Positions 28,830-36,797 of a stretch of DNA of 45,731 nucleotides are shown here, piece by piece (positions within the stretch are counted from its first letter, which is position 1; the number at the start of each line of letters is the position of its first letter). The stretch comes from an uncultured Mycoplasmatales bacterium (lineage in GTDB: Bacteria; Bacillota_I; Bacilli_A; UBA3375). Made by a program: the position numbers and the translations under genes. The notes beneath the pieces were generated by a model. It searched no databases, was not told where the DNA came from, and saw nothing but the letters and a program-made list of their open reading frames with translations. The DNA lies in NCBI GenBank assembly GCA_937936465.1, contig CALDDH010000011.1, positions 1 through 45,731 of the forward strand. The letters run 5' to 3'.

Positions 28830-29951
28830 TTATCGCTTAATTTTTTTTAAACTTGATAAAACCATTGCTTCAAATTTATTACTATACATAATAAATTCAC
28901 CATTAAATGCCAATGTATGTGGCCCAAATCTTGATTTGAATTTATATAGTGGATCTTTTTCTTTATCGATCCCCCCATTTACTCCTCCAAAATTGTATAT
29001 AAGCCTTTTATTATCATAAGCTTTTTCAATTGCATGGTGATGGAGTAAGTAATTATGCATAGTTTCACGAAATAAATTACTTGTTGCACCTGATTGGTAA
29101 TATGATTGCCTGTTTGTATCTAAACAGATCGCTAAGCCTAAATCAATTGTTTTCTTATTTATACTTTCAATGTTTTTAATTATATCAGTTCTATCAGGTT
29201 GATTGTTTTTAATATAAAGTAAATAATCTTCTAAATTTAAAGATGAGACATATATCTTAGCATCCCCTTCAAATGTGTTTACTAAAGATTTATAAAAATC
29301 AGGCTCTTGAATTTTAAATTGATCTCTTTTACCTGTATCTTGAAATAAGTAATAGTAACTAATTAAATCATCAGCTGAAATTTCCTTAATACTAACCCCA
29401 ACTTTTTTTGCTTTTCTAACTTTTCTCATTGTATCTTTTTTAAATGTCTTCTGAACTTCGTTAAATGTTTTATAGTTTACAATCACAGCTTGCTCATAAT
29501 AACTAATACGACCAGTCATATCATCTGGGCGATTGTGTTCCCATCCAGCCTGAATTAATTGACATTTTAATTTTGTAATTGCTGGTAATTGTAAATCAAA
29601 ATTATCATCAAAATTTGTTGGTGATAAAGAAAACAAACTTATTTTTTCTTTTTTCATAAATCCTTTAACAGCTCTTGTAAAATTAATAGTTTCAAACTCA
29701 ATTTGTGGATAGTAAAAAGAACGCCTTATAACAAGTTCATATTTACCAACTAAAGGAATATTTTTCAAAACACTTACCTCACGCTTGTTTCCTCGAAAAA
29801 CTCCATGTAATTGATTGTCCTTAAATATTCCATAATAATTATCAAAATCTATTTCTATTTGTGCATAATTAGGGTGTTGATATTGACTAAAATAATCAAT
29901 CTCCATCATAAAAATTGCATATTTTTCTGCTGTAATATTTTTAATGATCAT
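28830..29951 (-). CDS. FemAB-type peptidoglycan aminoacyltransferase
   Basis: This 373-residue protein matches the FemA/MurM group, which transfers amino acids from aminoacyl-tRNA to the peptidoglycan precursor to build the interpeptide bridge. Supporting features are two GNAT-like halves, a central basic stretch (KTFKKDTMRKVRKAKKVGV, about 165-183), the SYYYLFQDTGKRD segment and the late IYNFGGVNGGIDKEKDPLYK with FKSRFG, typical near the C-terminus. The amino acid added is not predictable. Its ATG overlaps the TGA of a 53-residue membrane-protein gene. With the lysozyme-like gene upstream, this suggests a wall-remodelling unit. Confidence 0.85.
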   Translation of the reverse strand: MIIKNITAEKYAIFMMEIDYFSQYQHPNYAQIEIDFDNYYGIFKDNQLHGVFRGNKREVSVLKNIPLVGKYELVIRRSFYYPQIEFETINFTRAVKGFMKKEKISLFSLSPTNFDDNFDLQLPAITKLKCQLIQAGWEHNRPDDMTGRISYYEQAVIVNYKTFNEVQKTFKKDTMRKVRKAKKVGVSIKEISADDLISYYYLFQDTGKRDQFKIQEPDFYKSLVNTFEGDAKIYVSSLNLEDYLLYIKNNQPDRTDIIKNIESINKKTIDLGLAICLDTNRQSYYQSGATSNLFRETMHNYLLHHHAIEKAYDNKRLIYNFGGVNGGIDKEKDPLYKFKSRFGPHTLAFNGEFIMYSNKFEAMVLSSLKKIKR

Positions 29952-30109
29952 TCTGAGTCTCCTTCAGAATTTGACACCTCAGCTACTTGCTCTCTCATTG
30001 CTTGCTCAACTTTATGTGAATGATATACATATATTCCAACTAAAATAAAAAATCCGATTGCAATTGTAATTAATGCATATATAAATGATGCTATTAGATC
30101 TTGCTTCAT
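29948..30109 (-). CDS. 53-residue single-span membrane protein upstream of femAB
   Basis: The ATG at 30107-30109 follows TAAGGAGAAAT, a strong ribosome-binding site that includes the stop codon of the lysozyme-like gene. The product starts MKQDLIASFIYALITIAIGF, continues through a membrane span to about residue 29, and ends with a charged tail (KVEQAMREQVAEVSNSEGDS). The TGA stop overlaps the femAB ATG. Tight coupling on both sides and a proper span argue for a real gene. No family is recognised. It may act as a membrane partner of the FemAB enzyme, which is inference. Confidence 0.7.
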   Translation of the reverse strand: MKQDLIASFIYALITIAIGFFILVGIYVYHSHKVEQAMREQVAEVSNSEGDSE

Positions 30110-30117
30110 ATTTCTCC

Positions 30118-30813
30118 TTAAATTTGATAATCATATTGTGAATCAAAATATACATCAGCTGAATCTTCTATTCGGTTATACCAACCCGCTCCAAAACCAT
30201 CACCTGACTCATCTGTTGATAAATTATCATAATAATTATCAAGTGTTTGATAATAACTATTCATACTTATTATATATTCTTCCTTAGTTACTTGATTATT
30301 CTCCATTGTTTGAATAAACCCTTCATCTGAAAATAGTGCTGGTGAATTATAACTCATTAAAACTAATGCGTCAAATTGATTAGGAGTTAGTTTCAAACGA
30401 ATATCAAAAGCAAAATCATTAACAATACCTTCATAATATGTCAGTTTTTCTTTTTGTACTTCATATAAGTCATCAACCAAAATACAGGAATCATTAATTG
30501 TATAATTAGTATTTAATAAATGATTCATATCATCAAGACCTTCTTGCTTATTTTGATATGCAATACCTGGACCAAATGTAATTTTACCATCACCAACACT
30601 ATAAGGATTCATGCACTGCTGGTTATCATCATTAGTCTCAATTAAGTACACAGGAAACTCATAATCATTTAATAATTCAAGTCCCTCATCAGTAATTTTG
30701 TTTGAATAGTTAAAAAAATGATTACTCATACTAATAATTACTATTGTGATAAACATTAGCATTATCCACTTGGATTTTTTTATAATCTTCAAACTTCTTT
30801 GTCTTATTTTCAT
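30118..30813 (-). CDS. Membrane-anchored lysozyme-like (GH24-type) protein
   Basis: This 231-residue protein has an N-terminal anchor (about 17-32, WIMLMFITIVIISM) after a basic tail, so the rest faces outside. The domain resembles T4-lysozyme-like muramidases: ITDEGLELLNDYE with the catalytic-type Glu, VGDGKITFGPGIAY in the place of the usual TIGYGHT loop, LTPNQFDALVLMSYN, and GWYNRIEDS near the end. It would cut the glycan strand of peptidoglycan. There is no Shine-Dalgarno site; an extended -10 lies six bases before the ATG, so the mRNA is probably leaderless. It starts the unit with the 53-residue protein, femAB, folD and ychF. Confidence 0.72.
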   Translation of the reverse strand: MKIRQRSLKIIKKSKWIMLMFITIVIISMSNHFFNYSNKITDEGLELLNDYEFPVYLIETNDDNQQCMNPYSVGDGKITFGPGIAYQNKQEGLDDMNHLLNTNYTINDSCILVDDLYEVQKEKLTYYEGIVNDFAFDIRLKLTPNQFDALVLMSYNSPALFSDEGFIQTMENNQVTKEEYIISMNSYYQTLDNYYDNLSTDESGDGFGAGWYNRIEDSADVYFDSQYDYQI

Positions 30814-30819
30814 AGTATT

Positions 30820-30828
30820 ATTATAACA
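30820..30828 (-). promoter_or_regulatory. Extended -10 giving a probably leaderless transcript
   Basis: TGTTATAAT on the minus strand ends six bases before the ATG of the lysozyme-like gene. RNA start sites usually fall about seven bases after the -10, which would be on or next to the A of ATG. No ribosome-binding site is present. Confidence 0.5.
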
Positions 30829-30843
30829 TAATTTAGAATATTC

Positions 30844-30873
30844 ATAAAAAAAAGATAAGGTTTCCCTTAACTT
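30844..30873 (-). terminator. Terminator of the HU gene
   Basis: Minus-strand stem AAGTTAAGG / CCTTATCTT (one mismatch) with a GAAA loop, followed by a T-run of about eight. It lies about 20 bases after the HU stop. Confidence 0.7.
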
Positions 30874-30894
30874 TTTAAAAAATAGTTATTAATC

Positions 30895-31167
30895 TTAGTT
30901 TAAGTATTCTTTAAATCCTTTTCCTACTTTAAACTTAGCACTAGTACTTGCTTTAATTTGAATTTTTTCTTTAGTAGCTGGATTGATTCCGGTTCTTGCT
31001 GCGTTTAATTTTTGTTCAAAACTTCCAAATCCAACAAGTGTTACTTTTTCACCATTCTTAACTGCTAACTTAATGTTGTTAACAACTGCTTCTAAAGTTT
31101 CACCTGTTTCTTTTTTACTAATTCCTGTTTCTTGTGCTACAACTTCAATTAATTCTTGCTTTGTCAT
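30895..31167 (-). CDS. hup: HU-family DNA-binding protein
   Basis: Ninety residues from the chosen start. An earlier in-frame ATG at 31177-31179 is possible, but GGGAGG lies between the two and positions the ribosome on MTKQELIEVV, the usual HU N-terminus. It has the family's dimer core (GEKVTLVGFGSFE) and the DNA-binding arm (ARTGINPATKEKIQIKAS). HU bends DNA and compacts the nucleoid. A single-gene unit with a near-consensus promoter and a terminator fits high expression. Confidence 0.95.
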   Translation of the reverse strand: MTKQELIEVVAQETGISKKETGETLEAVVNNIKLAVKNGEKVTLVGFGSFEQKLNAARTGINPATKEKIQIKASTSAKFKVGKGFKEYLN

Positions 31168-31189
31168 TGTTCCTCCCATTTATGCCGAA

Positions 31190-31218
31190 ATTATAGCATA
31201 CAAATAATACGTGTGCAA
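31190..31218 (-). promoter_or_regulatory. Strong promoter of the HU gene
   Basis: TTGCAC (31213-31218), a 17-base spacer and TATAAT (31190-31195) with an extended TG (TGCTATAAT). Confidence 0.75.
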
Positions 31219-31348
31219 GTTTTTTTATATTTTTTTATAAATAACTTAATATTTAATAAATGGCTTAAGGAAATAAAACTTTACTCTTTTTGACCTGAAA
31301 ATAATGTTATATCATTTTAAATGTTATTATTTATTTTAAAACTTTATT

Positions 31349-31678
31349 TTATTTTATTTTTATTAATTCTTTTGAAAAAGTAACTTTTGAATTTTTTATT
31401 ATTTTACCTGACACTATATTATTTTCCTTAATCACTTGAATAAACTTTTTTTATGTTTTTCCCTCTACAAAATGTACTTTTAGTTCTGCATCTTTATTTT
31501 TATTATTTACTTTCTCTAATAGTAAAGATTTATATTTTTCATTACTTAAATAATTTTTAATATACATCATTACATTACCTAATTTAGTTTTACCCGATGA
31601 GTTAGCACCCATAAGTATATTTATCTTTCTATATTTAAAATTAGGGTAATTTTTTAAAATTCCATGTTTTGTAATATA
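31349..31678 (-). pseudogene. Remnant of an AAA-type ATPase
   Basis: An open stretch without a start codon reads KHGILKNYPNFKYRKINILM, then GANSSGKTKLGNVMMYIKNY. GANSSGKT is a Walker A loop of the kind found in OLD/AAA-type ATPases of defence and phage loci. A TAA at 31451-31453 interrupts it; a further open stretch in the same frame runs to 31349. An in-frame stop directly precedes it at 31679. Only the N-terminal part of such a protein is represented. The original function is unknown. Confidence 0.55.
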
Positions 31679-32087
31679 TTATAAGATTATTTTAATAGCA
31701 ATACATTAATATTAATAATTTGATAAATATTATAATATAAAATATTATTATTAAACCTTTTAAATATTGTCTGGTCTGGAAATAGAAAAAGATTACAGCA
31801 ACGATTCTCACCTAATCGAAATGGGGTACTTAATATAAAATCACTTACTACATTTCCACAAGAGGTAACTCTTAAATAATCTAAATAAATACCTCACTTT
31901 ACATTATATCTATCTAATACTTTGGCTACTTTTACTATATAAAATCATTGCTTTAATAGTAAATGATTTTTGATTAGTTCCATCCAATTTATCTTTTTAA
32001 TAACGGAACTTAAAACATCAAGGGAATTAACCAAATTTTTATACTTTAAAAGTCTTTTAAATGTTATATTAAAACAAAGGAGATGTT
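31679..32087. other. Degraded intergenic stretch with an unidentified coding fragment
   Basis: On the plus strand 31736-31879 stays open for 47 codons and has coding-like composition (NIVWSGNRKRLQQRF, then SPNRNGVLNIKSLTTFPQ), but it has no start codon or ribosome-binding site and I do not recognise it. It may be a remnant from the same lost cluster as the ATPase fragment. The last bases before 32088 contain a TGTTATATT box (32062-32070) and AAAGGAG that serve the CYTH gene. Confidence 0.35.
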
Positions 32088-32654
32088 ATGAAAGAGCAAG
32101 AATATGAAGTTAAATCTTTATTAAATGAAGTAGAATTTAATTCAGTTATTAATAAATATAGATCAAAGAAAGTTAAACAAATTAATTTTTATTTAGAAAG
32201 CCAAGAGGACATATTCAAGAAAAATAAATCTGTTTTAAGAATTAGGAAAACAAATAGAAATTATAGATTAACATTGAAACAAAAAACTAATGATGGTGCT
32301 GTTGAATACCATAGAAAGTTAAGTCAAGTTGATTACAATAAAATAATTAAAAATAAAAGAATTAATTTAGTTGATTATAATTTTAACTTTAATAATAAGA
32401 TTAATAAGATTAATACTATTACTAATTTAAAAATTATTAAAATTAAAACTATCAGGTATAAAACATCTTACAATAATTGTTTGGTTTTCCTAGATCATAC
32501 TTTCTTTATAAATAAAGTAGACTTTGAATTAGAAGTAGAAGCAAATTCATTAAAAACAGCAGATATAACTTTAATTAAGTTTTGCCAAGAAAATAAGATT
32601 AATATTAAAAAAAGCAATCCGAAGATTGCTAGGTTTTTTCAATATATAAATTAA
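32088..32654 (+). CDS. CYTH-domain protein (triphosphate tunnel enzyme)
   Basis: This 188-residue protein starts with the CYTH hallmark ExExK (E5, E7, K9 in EYEVK). It continues with VLRIRKTNRNYRLTLKQK, whose basic residues line the triphosphate tunnel, and has VDFELEVEA near residues 144-152, the acidic metal-binding strand pair. Family members hydrolyse inorganic triphosphate or act on thiamine triphosphate; the substrate here is unknown. It resembles the YjbK-type short forms of Bacillota. AAAGGAG precedes the ATG. The last codons contain an AGCAATC-CGAA-GATTGCT hairpin that serves as a terminator, so coding and terminator overlap. A broken partial copy lies at 34092-34301. Confidence 0.8.
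   Translation: MKEQEYEVKSLLNEVEFNSVINKYRSKKVKQINFYLESQEDIFKKNKSVLRIRKTNRNYRLTLKQKTNDGAVEYHRKLSQVDYNKIIKNKRINLVDYNFNFNNKINKINTITNLKIIKIKTIRYKTSYNNCLVFLDHTFFINKVDFELEVEANSLKTADITLIKFCQENKINIKKSNPKIARFFQYIN
32606..32630 (-). terminator. UUCG-loop terminator inside the CYTH gene's 3' end
   Basis: On the minus strand AGCAATC-TTCG-GATTGCT is closed by the stable C(UUCG)G loop and followed by a run of T. It terminates the converging GLUG pseudogene while lying within the last CYTH codons. Confidence 0.65.
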
Positions 32655-32665
32655 CTTTCAATAAA

Positions 32666-34047
32666 TTATACTATTGTTATGTCTGGTTGATTTTCTAAAA
32701 GTTCAGAAGTTGTATCTCCATTTTGATCTAATTTATATATTTTTGGATATAATCCAGATTCAACTTGAGATGTATCCCAATTTCCATCCAATTTCAATAC
32801 TTGAGTAAAAAAATCTTCATTTAGCATCTCTATTTCACTAATACTTTGTCCTTCATCAGAGAATTTTGTATATAAATATTTTGCATCATCCTTGCCATAT
32901 ACATTTCTGAAGTATTCAACAGAACCTGTCATTACACTTGCTATTGTATGAACTTCATCTCCTTTAATTAAATCTCCTGCATACAAACAATTTTCAACAT
33001 AACTCATCTCTCCCTTAGTATAAGAATTTGTTGATCCAATTATCCCTGATACAATTGACCCTTGACCCAATAGAGGTGTATTGATATCAACAAAACTAAT
33101 ACAATTTGAAATCCCTAAAGTTGCAAACCCGGCTATTCCACCTACTCCTTGACCATTTGCATCTAATTCAATTGACCCAAAAGTATAGCTTTTATTTATA
33201 TAACCTTGTGATAATAATCCTGCGACATTAAGTTGTCCACCTACTATCCCTCAAGCGTTCTGTGCCATACCAATTTGTTGAACATCTGTAAAACAATTAT
33301 TAATTGTAGTGTTTTCATTAACTGTACCTGCTATTCCTCCTTGACCATTTAAATTTTCAGAATTAAGTATTCCATTAACACTAACATTATATACATTAGA
33401 TGCCGAAAGAAAACCTGCTAACCCCCAAAGTAAGAAAGAAATTTTGAACTTTTTATCTCTATTTCATTTAATTGTAAATCATGAATAGAATTTTCATATA
33501 CTTCAATTTGATTTAATTGATTATTATAAAAAAGACCAGTCATACTAAATAATCCTGAAAGCATTATATTTGAATTAATATATAGTTCATTAATACTATA
33601 TCCATCTCCTGAAAAATCACCTCTAAATCCATCTATTGTTTCTGGGTTATTTCCATGTATTTGTACACCTATAGGATCAAATCCATCAACACCATAGGTT
33701 GTCTGATCACTACTGTCATGATTTATATCTGCCGGATTACTTGCAGAACAATCAATATCATTAATTAATTTATAATTATCAGTATATAACCAAGTTTCAT
33801 CATGTGTTGCCCCTGAATAATTTTCTCCTTTTCCAATACTTTCTAAATCTTTACAAGTTGATACTTCGTGCATAGTTTTTTCTTTAGAAGAAACCTCTTT
33901 GTGTAATACACTTGGATTACTATCAAAAGTTATTGTTTCTAATTGATAATTTGATATTTCTTCAGCATCAAAATTTATCACTTGACTATTCAATATAATT
34001 AATGTTGCTATTATTATTGGTTTTATAACTGTTTTCTTTATTTTCAT
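32666..34047 (-). pseudogene. GLUG-repeat surface protein, broken by a frameshift and a TGA
   Basis: The start at 34047 has AAAGGAGG and encodes a signal peptide (IIIATLIILNSQVINFDA). The module CKDLESIGKGENYSGATH follows, closely matching the large surface protein (CRDLESIGKGENYQGATH), then YGVDGFDPIG and SINELYINS. The frame is lost at a run of five G (33422-33426 on the complementary C-run). One extra G would restore YFGGLAGFLSAS. In the restored frame a TGA (33251-33253) stands where Gly or Trp would continue GIVGGQ. The frame is then open to 32666, ending with LDGNWDTSQVESGLYPKIYK. The intact form would be about 460 residues, without thioester or Ig-like domains. Confidence 0.75.
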
Positions 34048-34091
34048 AATTCCTCCTTTTTTAATTAAACTTACAGCTCACAAAATTCACA

Positions 34092-34301
34092 ATGCAAACT
34101 GAAATAAGTATATATTATTATTTTAAAAATGCAATGTTTTTGATTATTTTCAAGCAACTCTGCTTTTTTGAAACTAAAGTCTATTTTGAAATAGAAGTAG
34201 AACAAAAGTATTTAAAAACAGAAAATATAACTTTAATTCAGCTTTCCCAAGAAAATAATATTACTATTAAAATAGCAATCCGAAGATTGCTATATTTTTA
34301 A
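34092..34301 (+). pseudogene. Truncated and shifted copy of the CYTH gene 3' end
   Basis: From about 34130 the sequence aligns with the 3' part of the CYTH gene (32490-32642): VYFEIEVE matches VDFELEVE, and LKTENITLIQLSQENN matches LKTADITLIKFCQENK. A one-base change then shifts the frame so the ends differ, yet the hairpin AGCAATC-CGAA-GATTGCT (34274-34291) is retained exactly. There is no N-terminal ExExK and no ribosome-binding site. The retained hairpin suggests continued use as a terminator for flanking transcripts. Confidence 0.65.
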
Positions 34302-34316
34302 ATATAAATTAATTTT

Positions 34317-34799
34317 TTAAGATATTGGCAATTCAGAAATTACAAAAGTATCTATTTGATTAAAATTAACAATTGAATTACCAATTGTTTCTTCTTCTGG
34401 TCTAAAATGGATACTTAATGAGAATTCTTGATCATAATTATCAATTATAGAAAGGCTTATATCTGCTACAACAATTTCTCCAGCTTTTACTTGACTAATA
34501 TCATTCCCTATGTTAGAAATTGAGGTGCGAGTTCCACCATCATTTTTAATGGTAACTGATCCTGCACCAATTGCATCTAACTGCTCAACTGATAATAATT
34601 CACTTTGTAATCTGTATGAAACATGTAAAACATCATTTTCTTTCTCATATGTCGTTAATTGAGGATAATATTCAATTGTATAACCATTATCTGTATATAT
34701 CTCTGTGCTTGATACAGAAGCACTTAAACTTAATGGGAAAATAAAAAGTGATGTTAAGATGATTAGTACTAGTAATATTTTACTAATTATTATTTTCAT
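34317..34799 (-). CDS. Secreted protein of unknown function
   Basis: This 160-residue protein has a clear signal peptide (core ILLVLIILTSLFIFPLSL, cleavage near SASVSS at about 26-30). The mature part is rich in beta strands and polar residues (IEYYPQLTTYEKENDVLHVS, AGEIVVADISLSI), in the style of small exported Ig-like or lipocalin-like domains. No cysteine, anchor or known motif is seen. AAAAGGAGAG precedes the ATG. It stands alone between the CYTH fragment and whiA, in the accessory patch. No function can be assigned. Confidence 0.65.
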   Translation of the reverse strand: MKIIISKILLVLIILTSLFIFPLSLSASVSSTEIYTDNGYTIEYYPQLTTYEKENDVLHVSYRLQSELLSVEQLDAIGAGSVTIKNDGGTRTSISNIGNDISQVKAGEIVVADISLSIIDNYDQEFSLSIHFRPEEETIGNSIVNFNQIDTFVISELPIS

Positions 34800-34884
34800 A
34801 TTGCTCTCCTTTTTTTAAAATTTATATTCATAAAATTTATGAACTAAACATAGCATAAAGGATTCTGATAAATATTTCAAGGCA

Positions 34885-35841
34885 TTATTTTTTTTTACTG
34901 CCAATAAGTTCTGCTTTTTTAATAATTAAATTTAAATGATGAGAAAGGTTTGATTTTGATAAGTTTTGATCAAATCGATCTTTTAATTCATTTAATGTAT
35001 CTTCAGGAAACTTTAATCTTATCTTTGCAACTTCTTGAGTTTTTATTTGAAAATTATTTAATTCGCCTACTTCATATAAATAGTGGATTGCTTGAATTTG
35101 TTTTTCAGTTGCTTTTTGTCTTTTAACTTCATTTGCTATTTCGGCATTATTAATTCTGTTATTTGCACTATGAAAATCACGTGTAATTCGAAAGTCTTCA
35201 AATTCAAACAACATATTTGTTGCCCCAATTAATTTTAAGAAATCAGCTATTTCTTCGCTTTTATTTAAATATAATGGAAAATTATTTTTTCTTTTACTCA
35301 TTTTCATATTAATTTCATAATCATTTAGTAATGATTGAATTTCTTTTAAATAAATTTCATTTTGACTTATAATTTCTAAATGATATTGTTTTTTTTTTCT
35401 AGGATCATTAACCGTACCAGATGCAATAAAGAAATACCTAACATATGTTGCTACCTCTTGATCTTGGTCAGCTTTAAATATAATTGGATTTAAATTGAAA
35501 ATCATTTGTGTATTAATATTATCAATTAATTTTAAATCATATAGTAATTTTTTGACATCTCCTTCTAATTTGACAATATATGCATTAGCTTTTCGTTTAA
35601 ATGTTTGTTGACTTTGAACTCTGACCTGTAAATTAATTTGTGGATATAATTCTTTAATTACTTTAAAGAAATTTTTAGCTAATTTTGCTGATGATGATTT
35701 AACTTCAATACTAATATTATTTCCTTCATAAATAAAAACTCCAAGTGCTTTTAAAATAGCTGTAATAATAACATTTCCTAATTTTTGATTATTAGTTTTG
35801 ATTGATACTACTTCTTCTTTTAATTCTTGAGAAAAGGTCAT
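34885..35841 (-). CDS. whiA: DNA-binding protein WhiA
   Basis: This 318-residue protein matches WhiA of Gram-positive bacteria: an N-terminal MTFSQELKEEVVSI, a LAGLIDADG-like homing-endonuclease fold without the catalytic residues, and a C-terminal helix-turn-helix (LNELKDRFDQNLSKSNLSHH, then LNLIIKKAELI). In Streptomyces it activates sporulation genes; in Bacillus it affects cell division and chromosome segregation. It starts three bases after the rapZ stop. The intervening yvcK gene usual in rapZ-yvcK-whiA clusters is absent. Confidence 0.93.
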   Translation of the reverse strand: MTFSQELKEEVVSIKTNNQKLGNVIITAILKALGVFIYEGNNISIEVKSSSAKLAKNFFKVIKELYPQINLQVRVQSQQTFKRKANAYIVKLEGDVKKLLYDLKLIDNINTQMIFNLNPIIFKADQDQEVATYVRYFFIASGTVNDPRKKKQYHLEIISQNEIYLKEIQSLLNDYEINMKMSKRKNNFPLYLNKSEEIADFLKLIGATNMLFEFEDFRITRDFHSANNRINNAEIANEVKRQKATEKQIQAIHYLYEVGELNNFQIKTQEVAKIRLKFPEDTLNELKDRFDQNLSKSNLSHHLNLIIKKAELIGSKKK

Positions 35842-35844
35842 TTT

Positions 35845-36705
35845 TTACCACGTACCTCGATTATTTTCAATGTGTTTTACTTGAATGTTATCAAATGGCA
35901 ATTCCTTCTTTAATCTTTGTACAAAAGAAACTGAACGATGTTTTCCACCTGTACACCCAATTGAAATATTAACAAGCATTCTTCCTTCTTGAATATAACC
36001 TTCAATGCTTGATTTAATTAATTGTTTTATTTTATCAAAGAATTCATTTGCTTTATCAAAACTAAAGACATAATCATAAACAATTTGATCAAGTCCACTT
36101 TTCATTCTTAACTCTTCTTGATAAAAGGGATTAACTAAAAACCTCACATCAAAAATCATATCACTATCTCTTGGAATGCCGTATTTAAAACCAAAAGAAC
36201 TTAAATTAATTGTTAATCTAGTTTGATTTTTTTCTAAGAAATTAATTAACCAACTATTTAAATCTGTAGTTGATAATTCACTTGTATCAACAATAAAGTC
36301 AGCATAAAATTCAATTTGCTCAGCAATATTTCTTTCAATTGAAATGGCTTGCTCTAATGATAAAGTTTGGTTCTCTTTGATTAATGGATGAATCTTTCTG
36401 AATTCTTGATATCTATTAATTAATACTTGATCAGATGTATTAAGTAATATTCTTTTAATTTCTATATCTGCTTGATCATATTCATTAATGAAATCTAGCG
36501 TTTTCAATGTATCATCTTTATCACGGACATTTAAAATTACAGCTATTTTCTTATTTTCATCTGATTTAATTAAGAAACTTAAAATATTTTCCAAAGAATT
36601 TTCACTTAAATTCTCTAAGATTACATAACCTTCATCCGATAACGTCTTCATAACTGTTGTCTTTCCACTTCCACTCATTCCAATTACTATATATATTTTT
36701 TTCAT
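35845..36705 (-). CDS. rapZ: RapZ/YvcJ-family nucleotide-binding protein
   Basis: From MKKIYIVIGMSGSGKT the protein is 286 residues. An upstream in-frame ATG at 36738 is rejected because the predicted -10 (36741-36746) puts the RNA start inside those first codons. AAGTGGG precedes 36705. It has the P-loop GMSGSGKTT, SFGFKYGIPRDSDMIFDVRF and the C-terminal ISIGCTGGKHRSV, all diagnostic of RapZ. In E. coli RapZ directs decay of the GlmZ RNA; in Bacillota the homologue YvcJ is linked to competence and binds UDP-GlcNAc-related signals less clearly. It forms a unit with whiA. Confidence 0.93.
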   Translation of the reverse strand: MKKIYIVIGMSGSGKTTVMKTLSDEGYVILENLSENSLENILSFLIKSDENKKIAVILNVRDKDDTLKTLDFINEYDQADIEIKRILLNTSDQVLINRYQEFRKIHPLIKENQTLSLEQAISIERNIAEQIEFYADFIVDTSELSTTDLNSWLINFLEKNQTRLTINLSSFGFKYGIPRDSDMIFDVRFLVNPFYQEELRMKSGLDQIVYDYVFSFDKANEFFDKIKQLIKSSIEGYIQEGRMLVNISIGCTGGKHRSVSFVQRLKKELPFDNIQVKHIENNRGTW

Positions 36706-36740
36706 TCTACCCACTTTCTGACACTTTTTACTATACATAT

Positions 36741-36748
36741 ATTATAAT
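36741..36748. promoter_or_regulatory. Overlapping divergent -10 boxes of rapZ and the LCP gene
   Basis: ATTATAAT contains TATAAT on the plus strand (36743-36748) and TATAAT on the minus strand (36741-36746), within the palindromic ATATTATAATATAT. Only about 92 bases separate the two start codons and no other good -10 is seen. Confidence 0.45.
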
Positions 36749-36797
36749 ATATATTAGTTATAAATGAAAACATATTAAAAAGAAATTAAGGAAATTA

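Noticed and set aside
29811-30023. Plus-strand open frame over the femAB start
   Set aside because: It lies antisense to femAB and the 53-residue gene, has no ribosome-binding site and no recognisable protein features.
33251-33253. TGA read as tryptophan in the GLUG pseudogene, suggesting genetic code 4
   Set aside because: TGA serves as a normal stop in folD, tsaD, cmk and the AbiEi-like gene with overlapping starts, and housekeeping genes use TGG for Trp. A frameshift in the same gene also supports decay.
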